The position numbers were made by a program, and so were the translations under genes. The notes beneath the pieces were generated by a model that saw only the letters and a list, made by a program, of their open reading frames with translations, made no database searches and was not told the DNA's origin. DNA of 40,366 nucleotides from CAYMCQ01 sp964389025 (lineage in GTDB: Bacteria > Verrucomicrobiota > Verrucomicrobiia > Limisphaerales > CAYMCQ01): contig CAYMCQ010000033.1 in assembly GCA_964389025.1 (NCBI GenBank), forward strand, positions 1 to 40,366, given 5' to 3'. Below, piece by piece: positions 33,616 through 39,174 of this stretch; the first letter of the stretch is position 1; each line of letters starts with the position of its first letter.

Positions 33616-34278
33616 ATGAAAACTGCTCTGCCATGGATCGTCGCAATCGCGGCTTTGACCGGCGCGTATTTCTTCTTTTCCGCCGGGCAGAAAAAATCTT
33701 CTGAACTGGCCTCGCTTCGTGCCGTCGTTGCCGAAGGCGAGCAAGTCCGCGACGAAAACGACGGTTTGATAAAACTCAAAGTGCAGGCCAATGAAATCGC
33801 GCGGCTGAAGAAGGAAAACGAAGGTGCCGCGAAGTTGCAGGAAGAAATCCAGCAGTTGCGCGAGGACAAGCAGGGTTTGGCGAATCAAATTCAGGCGGCG
33901 CAGGAATCCATCGAAGCCGCGCGGGCAAAGATAATTACCGCCAACAGCAGACCGACTCAACCCGAACCTGCGCCGTTCGTTGAACCCGGTTCAGACCAAG
34001 AAATGAGTTTGATGAAACAAGTCGGGACAGCTCTATTCATGTCGGCTGCTGACCACGACGGAACATTCCCAACAAATCTTACAGGGGTAACGAACTATTA
34101 CACAGGTTCGGCAAGAGTTTTCGAGCAATTTGAACTTCTTACGATGACACAAAAGAGTGATGAAATACAGCAACCTGCATCCACCGTCCTCGTCCGCGGA
34201 AAGTTCACAGACGCAAACGGTCGACGGACCTATTTGTTTGCCGACGGCCACGTGGAAGTGCGCAAGGACGAAAAATAA
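33616..34278 (+). CDS. Membrane-anchored coiled-coil protein with a pseudopilin-like C-terminus (paralogue 1)
   Basis: From the ATG at 33616 the protein has 220 residues. One N-terminal membrane helix (ALPWIVAIAALTGAYFFF) is followed by a long coiled coil with Leu/Glu/Lys heptads (about residues 30-110), a Pro-rich hinge (SRPTQPEPAPF), and a C-terminal domain ending GRRTYLFADGHVEV. The FADGH ending is like that of DUF1559-type pseudopilins, but there is no prepilin leader. The gene lies 6 bp before a paralogue with the same plan. The function is unknown; a long stalk carrying a pilin-like head is what the sequence suggests. Confidence 0.8.
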   Translation: MKTALPWIVAIAALTGAYFFFSAGQKKSSELASLRAVVAEGEQVRDENDGLIKLKVQANEIARLKKENEGAAKLQEEIQQLREDKQGLANQIQAAQESIEAARAKIITANSRPTQPEPAPFVEPGSDQEMSLMKQVGTALFMSAADHDGTFPTNLTGVTNYYTGSARVFEQFELLTMTQKSDEIQQPASTVLVRGKFTDANGRRTYLFADGHVEVRKDEK

Positions 34279-34284
34279 TTTTCC

Positions 34285-34974
34285 ATGAGCCGCTTCCTGA
34301 AAATCTTTCCGTGGTTGATAACGATTCTGGCGCTGGCCGCCGCGTTCTTCTTCTATTCGGCGAACAACGACAGGGATAGCGAACTGGCGAAGTTGCGTCC
34401 ACAGGCAGAGGAAATTTCTCAGTTGAAAACCGAAAACGCCGAATTGAAAAAACTGGAATCACAATCCGGCGAATTGGCGCAGCTCAAAAAAGAGAACACG
34501 GAGTTGCTGAAGCTGCGCAATGAAGTCCGAAAGTTGCGCGACGACGGCAAGCAATTGGCGCGGCAGCTTCAAAATGCCCAGGCCGAGGCGAAAGCGGCGC
34601 AAGCGCGTGTCGAAGCAGCGAGTGCTGCGCAAGACGGGCAAGTCCGAGCAGCGTCGAACCTGCAGAACCAGATTGAAACTTGGCGGCAATATCAAAACGC
34701 GCTTGCCAATCAACGGATGCCACCGACGCAAGACCCGCAAGTTGAGCAGCAAAACCGTTGTATCAATATCAGAGAGCAACTCGCCGCTGCGAAAATGCAG
34801 TGGGCTTTGGAGAACAAGAAGACAGACCCGGCAATTCCAACCGCGAGCGACATTGCGGTTTACTTCAAAGACGGAGTTGTTCCCAAATGTCCAGCAGGCG
34901 GCGCGTATTCGCTCAATTCTCTCGCCGCTCATCCGACTTGCTCGATTCTCGGTCATCAGTTGCCGCAGCAGTAG
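34285..34974 (+). CDS. Membrane-anchored coiled-coil protein with a pseudopilin-like C-terminus (paralogue 2)
   Basis: The 229-residue protein has the same order as its neighbour: a membrane helix (FPWLITILALAAAFFFYSA), a coiled coil of about 100 residues (ELAKLRPQAEEISQLKTENA onward) and a globular end. That end (CINIREQLAAAKMQWALENK ... CPAGGAYSLNSL ... PTCSILGH) matches the C-terminal module of short type II secretion-like pseudopilins in this phylum. The two genes are 6 bp apart and likely form an operon. The stop codon (34972-34974) shares its last base with a palindromic repeat. Confidence 0.82.
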   Translation: MSRFLKIFPWLITILALAAAFFFYSANNDRDSELAKLRPQAEEISQLKTENAELKKLESQSGELAQLKKENTELLKLRNEVRKLRDDGKQLARQLQNAQAEAKAAQARVEAASAAQDGQVRAASNLQNQIETWRQYQNALANQRMPPTQDPQVEQQNRCINIREQLAAAKMQWALENKKTDPAIPTASDIAVYFKDGVVPKCPAGGAYSLNSLAAHPTCSILGHQLPQQ

Positions 34975-35131
34975 GGTGGCACAGGTGTCTCGCCTGTTGT
35001 TTCCGGCGTCCCGCCGGAAACCGTCGTGGGTGCTGGAAGTTCGTGGTTGTCATCAGTCCACCTGCAATCAAACTCTCACTACGAAATTCGGCGGGACGCC
35101 GAATTTAACGGGCGAGACGCCCGTGCCACCC
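34974..35131. repeat. Palindromic element family A, copy 2
   Basis: GGGTGGCAC (34974-34982) and GTGCCACCC (35123-35131) are perfect ends. Four hairpins with 3-nt loops lie inside: 34981-34997 (loop TCT), 35000-35020 (TCC), 35084-35106 (GGA) and 35109-35123 (AGA). The order and loops mirror the copy at 8485-8640. It fills the space between the coiled-coil gene and the transketolase gene. Confidence 0.92.
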
Positions 35132-35191
35132 ACAAATTTACAAAACTTTCTTTCTTCCTTTTTTCCATTTCACGCATAGATTCCCCGGCTC

Positions 35192-37033
35192 ATGAATGAC
35201 ATTTCGGCAGAACAAATAGCAGGGATCGCAAATCAACTTCGCATCCATTCCATCAACGCGACGACTGCGGCGGGCAGCGGACATCCTACTTCGTGCTGCT
35301 CGGCGGCGGACTTGGTGGCGGCGCTTTTCTTCGGGCACATGCGTTACGACGCGAAGAATCCGCACTACCACAACAACGACCGCCTCGTTCTTTCCAAAGG
35401 CCACGCCGCGCCGCTGCTTTATGCGGCGTGGGCTGAGGCCGGCTTGTTTCCGACGAGTGAACTGTTGAAACTTCGCCAGATTGACAGCGACCTCGAAGGT
35501 CATCCGACTCCGCGATTGCCTTTCGCGGATGTCGCAACGGGTTCACTTGGGCAAGGTTTGAGCGTCGGTGTTGGCATTGCGCTGGCGGCACGGCTGGATG
35601 AACTGGACTACAAAACTTACGTGCTGCTCGGCGACGGCGAATGCGCTGAAGGTTCGGTTTGGGAAGCAGCGATGCTCGCAGGACATCTGCAACTGAACAA
35701 TCTCGTCGCCATCGTGGACGTGAATCGCCTTGGGCAAAGTCAGGAAACTTCGCTCGGTCACAATCTCGATGCGTATCAAAAACGTTTCGCTGCCTTCGGT
35801 TGGCGCACTGAGGTCATTGACGGCCACGATGTGGAGGAAATTTTGGAAGTGCTCGCGGCGGTCGGTCTCGGAACGCAGCCGCTCGTCATTCTCGCAAAAA
35901 CTTTCAAGGGCGCGGGCGTTTCATTCACACAGGACAAGGACGCGTGGCACGGCAAACCGTTGAACAAGGAAGAGGCCGCGCGCGCAATCGCCGAACTCGA
36001 ACCGAAAGCGAAGTCCGCAGCCGGCGTCGAGATTCCCGCGCCGACTCAATTGCCCGCGCCGAACAACACCGCGCCCACGAGTTATCCCGCGCCGACTTAC
36101 AAACTCGGCGATCTGGTCGCGACGCGCGAAGCTTACGGCAACGCACTCGCGCGAATTGGCGACGTTGACCCGCGCGTCGTCGCGATGGACGGCGACACCA
36201 AGAATTCCACTTTCTCGGACAGGTTCATGAAGAAATTTCCGAAACGTTTCACGGAATGTTTCATCGCGGAGCAGAACATGGTTGGCGTGGCCACCGGTTT
36301 TGGCGCGCGCGGAAAAGTTCCGTTTGCTTCGACGTTCGCGTGTTTTTTGTCGCGTGCGTTCGACCAGATTCGCGTTGCGGGAATTTCGCAGGCCAACCTC
36401 AAGCTCGCCGGCTCGCACGTCGGCGTGAGCATCGGCGAAGACGGGCCGTCACAGATGAGCCTCGAAGATTTGGCGAGCATGAGGACGATTCCGAACGGCG
36501 TCGTGCTGTATCCGAGCGATGCGGTTTCGGCGGAAAAATGCGTGGAGCAAATGGCTTTGTATCGCGGGATTTGTTTTCTGCGCACGTCGCGGCCAAAAAC
36601 GCCGGTGCTCTACAACAACGACGAGCAATTTCCCATCGGCGGCGCGAAAGTTTTGCGGCAATCAGCGGGCGACAAGGTCACCGTCGTGGCGGCGGGCGTG
36701 ACGTTGCACGAGGCGTTGAAGGCCGCGGACGCGCTGGCGAAGGACGGCATCAGCATCACGGTCATAGACGCTTACAGCGTGAAGCCGCTGGCGCGCGACA
36801 TCATCAAGTCCGCCGCGCAAAAGACGAACAACACGGTCGTGACGGTGGAGGATCATTACGCCGAAGGCGGGCTGGGCGACGCGGTCGCGGGTGAATTGTC
36901 CGTGGACGGAATCAAAGTCCACAAGCTCGCCGTGCGCGAACTGCCGCGCTCAGGAAAACCGGAGGAGTTGCTCGCGAAATACGGGATTGATGCGAACGCG
37001 ATTGTGGCGAAGGTGAAGACGATTAACCACTGA
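35192..37033 (+). CDS. tkt: Transketolase (short, animal-type)
   Basis: Transketolase moves two-carbon units between sugar phosphates in the pentose phosphate pathway, using thiamine diphosphate. The 613-residue protein has the shorter form seen in animals and some bacteria (about 620 residues, versus 660 in E. coli). Marks: SGHPTSCCSAADL, the cofactor motif GDGECAEGSVWEAA...NLVAIVDVNRLGQS, HGKPLNKEEA, then a Pro-rich linker (about 285-305, repeated PAPT/PAPN) to the second half with the catalytic Glu in CFIAEQNMVGVATG and the C-terminal domain (TVEDHYAEGGLGDAV). The linker is unusually Pro-rich. The gene converges with the three small genes at 37.0-37.7 kb. Confidence 0.95.
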   Translation: MNDISAEQIAGIANQLRIHSINATTAAGSGHPTSCCSAADLVAALFFGHMRYDAKNPHYHNNDRLVLSKGHAAPLLYAAWAEAGLFPTSELLKLRQIDSDLEGHPTPRLPFADVATGSLGQGLSVGVGIALAARLDELDYKTYVLLGDGECAEGSVWEAAMLAGHLQLNNLVAIVDVNRLGQSQETSLGHNLDAYQKRFAAFGWRTEVIDGHDVEEILEVLAAVGLGTQPLVILAKTFKGAGVSFTQDKDAWHGKPLNKEEAARAIAELEPKAKSAAGVEIPAPTQLPAPNNTAPTSYPAPTYKLGDLVATREAYGNALARIGDVDPRVVAMDGDTKNSTFSDRFMKKFPKRFTECFIAEQNMVGVATGFGARGKVPFASTFACFLSRAFDQIRVAGISQANLKLAGSHVGVSIGEDGPSQMSLEDLASMRTIPNGVVLYPSDAVSAEKCVEQMALYRGICFLRTSRPKTPVLYNNDEQFPIGGAKVLRQSAGDKVTVVAAGVTLHEALKAADALAKDGISITVIDAYSVKPLARDIIKSAAQKTNNTVVTVEDHYAEGGLGDAVAGELSVDGIKVHKLAVRELPRSGKPEELLAKYGIDANAIVAKVKTINH

Positions 37034-37142
37034 CCTTGTCAGGTTTAGCATTTGGCACACAAAAGACAAACAGCGCCAAGATTAAGAATATCGCGACTCC
37101 AGCGCAAAACATCCACGACGCGAGGTAGTGTCCTAATTTCAA
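37023..37142 (-). CDS. Tiny membrane protein (39 aa), TTG start
   Basis: A TTG start at 37142 overlaps the stop of the upstream small gene (TTGA), as expected for coupled translation. The 39-residue product is one membrane helix with a short polar tail (LASWMFCAGVAIFLILALFV, then PNAKPDKVSG). It ends inside the last codons of the convergent transketolase gene. The hydrophobic composition and the overlap favour a real gene, but the non-ATG start and size leave doubt. Confidence 0.45.
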   Translation of the reverse strand: MKLGHYLASWMFCAGVAIFLILALFVFCVPNAKPDKVSG

Positions 37143-37402
37143 GATTTCTTCCGCTCATCTATCAATTTTTGTCTGCGCTTGATGCCCTCGTAATATTCAT
37201 AATCGGCTTGGCCCGCCTCCGTATCCTCTTTTGACGGTTCATTTCCATAAACTAATCTCGCAGCGACCTCTCCAAGCTTGACGGGATTGTTCTCAGCTAT
37301 CGCCTTTTGAACCTCTGGATTCATCTCCAGATACGACCATTGGTCTTTATATTCGCGCTTAATTCTGGCGATTTCTTGCTCTGGAGTCATCTTAGGTTCC
37401 AC
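37139..37402 (-). CDS. Small charged protein, function unknown
   Basis: The 87-residue frame starts at a GTG (37402) 6 bp after the stop of the upstream small gene; an ATG at 37390 is an alternative. The protein is rich in Glu, Lys and Tyr and likely helical (EQEIARIKREYKDQWSYLEM, ADYEYYEGIKRRQKLIDERK). No family is recognised. It is the middle gene of three tightly packed minus-strand genes. Confidence 0.6.
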   Translation of the reverse strand: MEPKMTPEQEIARIKREYKDQWSYLEMNPEVQKAIAENNPVKLGEVAARLVYGNEPSKEDTEAGQADYEYYEGIKRRQKLIDERKKS

Positions 37403-37408
37403 GTCTTT

Positions 37409-37654
37409 TCAAATTTCCTCAACCTCGATGTTCGAAAGCCTCGCAGTCTCACGGCTAATTTTCGCGCTAACCCGCAAACAGGCAGAGCCGTTCTCAAGAA
37501 TCACCATAAACTCTATATTGCGGGGCATTGGGTGAATAGAGTGAATTTCATGCAGTTTCCACTCCCCGTGAATTTCCCCAGTTTTTAATTTCACTTCGCG
37601 GGCCGATAAGAGCGAAGAAATGTTTGCTTGAATGAAATTTTCGTCTTCGTCCAT
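37409..37654 (-). CDS. Small protein, function unknown
   Basis: The 81-residue protein starts at ATG 37654 (MDEDENFIQANISSLLSARE). It alternates short strands and helices (EIHGEWKLHEIHSIHPM, RNIEFMVILENGSACLRV) and looks like a small globular alpha/beta protein. No family is recognised. It heads the three-gene group with the 87- and 39-residue proteins. Confidence 0.6.
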   Translation of the reverse strand: MDEDENFIQANISSLLSAREVKLKTGEIHGEWKLHEIHSIHPMPRNIEFMVILENGSACLRVSAKISRETARLSNIEVEEI

Positions 37655-37779
37655 ACGCTGATGCTTTACAGTGGTTACATCTCAACAGTTTGTCGAGAAT
37701 GTTTCTGTGGTAAGAACATCGCGCCATGCTGTCCGGGCTCTGGTTTGCGGCAATTTTGGAACGTGGTTGCTCATTCGTT

Positions 37780-37819
37780 CCGCGCGTTGAACGCGCGGGG
37801 ACGTCGTAGCGCGACGTCC
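37780..37819. repeat. Double hairpin downstream of the HicA cassette
   Basis: CCGCGCGT/ACGCGCGG (37780-37798, loop TGA) is followed directly by GGACGTCG/CGACGTCC (37799-37819). It lies just beyond the first 79-bp tail copy and may end the hicBA transcript. Confidence 0.75.
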
Positions 37820-37828
37820 ATTCTAAAA

Positions 37829-37921
37829 TTATTTGCCAAATTCCTCCCGCAAGATTTTCGCTGCGGCGACTTCGTTGCAGATTTTTTGATAGGCTTCGTC
37901 AATGTCCACTTTCGCGCTCAT
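37829..37921 (-). CDS. Mini-frame (30 aa): copy of the MetE-like C-terminus after hicA
   Basis: An ATG at 37921, 4 bp after the hicA stop, opens a 30-residue frame (MSAKVDIDEAYQKICNEVAA...) that ends with its own TAA. All but the first residues copy the last 27 residues of the MetE-like protein, with Met-to-Ile and Ser-to-Gly changes. Whether it is translated is unknown; it may simply be a by-product of the 79-bp repeat. Confidence 0.3.
   Translation of the reverse strand: MSAKVDIDEAYQKICNEVAAAKILREEFGK
37838..37916. repeat. 79-bp tail repeat, copy 1 (after hicA)
   Basis: This is a direct repeat of 39184-39262, the 3' end of the MetE-like gene, with 77 of 79 positions the same. It begins 9 bp after the hicA stop on the minus strand. 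Confidence 0.95.
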
Positions 37922-37925
37922 AAGA

Positions 37926-38141
37926 TCAAAGCTCGGCTACAAATTGTTCGAGCGTGAGGCCAGCCTGTTCGATGACGCCTTTGAGAGTGCCCGGTTTGAG
38001 CGGCTTGTGTTGCGGCACAACGACGGTGCGGTTGTCCTTTCGAAGAATCAAATGTGAACCGGTCTGGCGCATCTGGACGAAGCCAAAACGTTTCAACGCG
38101 CGCGCCGCTTCAACGCCGTTGACATCGCGCGGAAGTTTCAC
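37926..38141 (-). CDS. hicA: HicA-type mRNA interferase toxin
   Basis: The 71-residue protein has the dsRBD-like HicA fold: KLPRDVNGVEAARALKRFGF, the strand with the catalytic His in QTGSHLILRK, then VVVPQHKPLKPGTLKGVIEQAGL. HicA cleaves mRNA when free of HicB. It starts with GTG (38141) and overlaps hicB by 4 bp (GTGA). A copy of the MetE-like gene's 3' end begins 9 bp after its stop. Confidence 0.95.
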   Translation of the reverse strand: MKLPRDVNGVEAARALKRFGFVQMRQTGSHLILRKDNRTVVVPQHKPLKPGTLKGVIEQAGLTLEQFVAEL

Positions 38142-38359
38142 GCGATGGCGAGCACCGGGTCTTCAACAAAATGGAGGCGCACTCGACGTGGGCGTTCGTT
38201 GGATTCAAAGTATCCGTCCACGGCATCCGTGATCATCGTATCGAGTTCTGAAAAAGAATCGCCCTGGGTCGTGATGCCGCCGCCCGTCGGCGCGTCCCAT
38301 CGCGCAACGAATCCACCCGTCTCAGCGCAAGGTTCAACGCGGAATATGATTTCTTTCAC
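38138..38359 (-). CDS. hicB: HicB-type antitoxin
   Basis: The 73-residue protein has the partial RNase H-like HicB fold (FRVEPCAETGGFVARWDAPT, then GDSFSELDTMITDAVDGYF). It neutralises HicA. It lacks a visible C-terminal DNA-binding domain, so repression may need the complex or another protein. The start is GTG at 38359, aligned with the ATG of the other module's antitoxin once the shared promoter is superposed. The -10 box ends 7 bp before it, so the transcript may have no leader. Confidence 0.9.
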   Translation of the reverse strand: MKEIIFRVEPCAETGGFVARWDAPTGGGITTQGDSFSELDTMITDAVDGYFESNERPRRVRLHFVEDPVLAIA

Positions 38360-38406
38360 AGTGGAAAGTTAATCGCAGCCGGTTGCGGACGTCAACTTGG
38401 CTTTCT
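38360..38406 (-). promoter_or_regulatory. Shared-type promoter of hicBA
   Basis: On the minus strand TTGACG (38395-38390) and TTAACT (38372-38367) are spaced by 17 bp; the -10 ends 7 bp before the hicB start. The spacer holds an imperfect palindrome (CCGCA/TGCGA). About 39 of 51 positions, counted through the start codon, match the promoter at 39103-39150. Confidence 0.7.
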
Positions 38407-38407
38407 G

Positions 38408-38500
38408 CACAGATTTTATCCGCAGATTACAAAGATTTCGCGGATTGAGTTTTGATTCATCTGCGTGAATCAGCGAAATCTACGGATGATGTGATCTGTG
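38408..38500. repeat. Palindromic element upstream of the hicBA promoter
   Basis: CACAGAT (38408-38414) pairs with ATCTGTG (38494-38500), and AGATTTCGC (38433-38441) is perfectly inverted at 38473-38481. It separates the second tail repeat from the hicBA promoter and is absent at the matching place in the other cassette. Confidence 0.8.
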
Positions 38501-38540
38501 TTTCATCCGTGTTCATCGGTGGCTAAAATTCTATTTCCCT

Positions 38541-38618
38541 AATTCCTCCCGCAACATTTTCGCTGCGGCGACTTCGTTGCAGATTTTTTGATAGGCTTCG
38601 TCAATGTCCACCTTCGCG
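38541..38618. repeat. Tail repeat, copy 2 (after the RelE-like toxin)
   Basis: A direct repeat of the MetE-like 3' end with two differences over its 78 bp. It begins 11 bp after the toxin stop. The copy is in the toxin's reading frame, so reading through the toxin stop would add the MetE-like tail. Confidence 0.95.
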
Positions 38619-38629
38619 ACTGAGCTTTG

Positions 38630-38884
38630 TCACAGTTTGCTATATTCTTCGTGCGTGCCGATCCACGTCCAGACGAATGTATCGCTGTCTCGAAAGAAAC
38701 CTACCGCCCTATAATGATCGCCGACTCTTACAGACCACGAGCCGCGTTTGAAAGGTTTGAAGTGAAGTGACGGGTAATTTTGATCTGCCAGCCAGAGCCG
38801 GAAATTTTTCCAGGCGAGCTTTTGGATATGTTCAGGAAGCTGTTTGTAGCGCTGCCAAAAAGAACTGGCAGCCTTCGACTTCAC
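38630..38884 (-). CDS. RelE/HigB-like toxin
   Basis: The 84-residue protein (FWQRYKQLPEHIQKLAWKNF, then WSVRVGDHYRAVGF and FVWTWIGTHEEYSKL) has the RelE/ParE fold pattern with a late Trp/His-rich strand. RelE-type toxins cut mRNA on the ribosome. It starts with GTG at 38884 and overlaps the antitoxin by 4 bp (GTGA), exactly as in hicBA. Its target is inferred from the family. Confidence 0.88.
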   Translation of the reverse strand: MKSKAASSFWQRYKQLPEHIQKLAWKNFRLWLADQNYPSLHFKPFKRGSWSVRVGDHYRAVGFFRDSDTFVWTWIGTHEEYSKL

Positions 38885-39102
38885 TTATTCCCCTGGCCCG
38901 GAAAGTCGCGGAGTTTTCCAGCCCTTGCTTCGGCCTCAGCCTGCTGCATCAGGTTGTGCAACTTGCCGCCCGGTTCAGCATCGGCGGCCATTTGCCGGTC
39001 CCAATCATCGTCTTCATGCGGGTGCAAGAAAGCTTCCAACTCACATCGCTCTTGCGGCGACAATTTTTCAATCGCATCTTTGATTTCTGCAACTGTGCTC
39101 AT
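38881..39102 (-). CDS. Antitoxin partner of the RelE-like toxin
   Basis: The 73-residue acidic protein (VAEIKDAIEKLSPQERCELE, then HPHEDDDWDRQMAADAEPGG) begins with a helix like those of small addiction-module antitoxins and has a flexible, charged end that would wrap the toxin. The ATG at 39102 lies 7 bp after the -10 box of the promoter, so the message is probably leaderless. There is no sequence similarity to HicB. Confidence 0.82.
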   Translation of the reverse strand: MSTVAEIKDAIEKLSPQERCELEAFLHPHEDDDWDRQMAADAEPGGKLHNLMQQAEAEARAGKLRDFPGQGNK

Positions 39103-39150
39103 GGTGAAAAGTTAACCGCAATGTGATGCGGACGTCAACCTGACTTCCTG
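39103..39150 (-). promoter_or_regulatory. Shared-type promoter of the RelE-like module
   Basis: TTGACG (39138-39133) and TTAACT (39115-39110) are 17 bp apart on the minus strand, with the -10 ending 7 bp before the ATG. The spacer contains a perfect CCGCA/TGCGG inverted repeat, a likely operator. Same boxes and spacing as at 38360-38406. Confidence 0.75.
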
Positions 39151-39174
39151 ACCAAATCTTTTTGATTGGCAAAT

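Noticed and set aside
37690..37770. Cys-rich peptide on the plus strand (CFCGKNIAPCCPGSG), like a SEC-C zinc motif
   Set aside because: The spacing does not fit SEC-C, the frame is short, and it lies in the upstream region of minus-strand genes.
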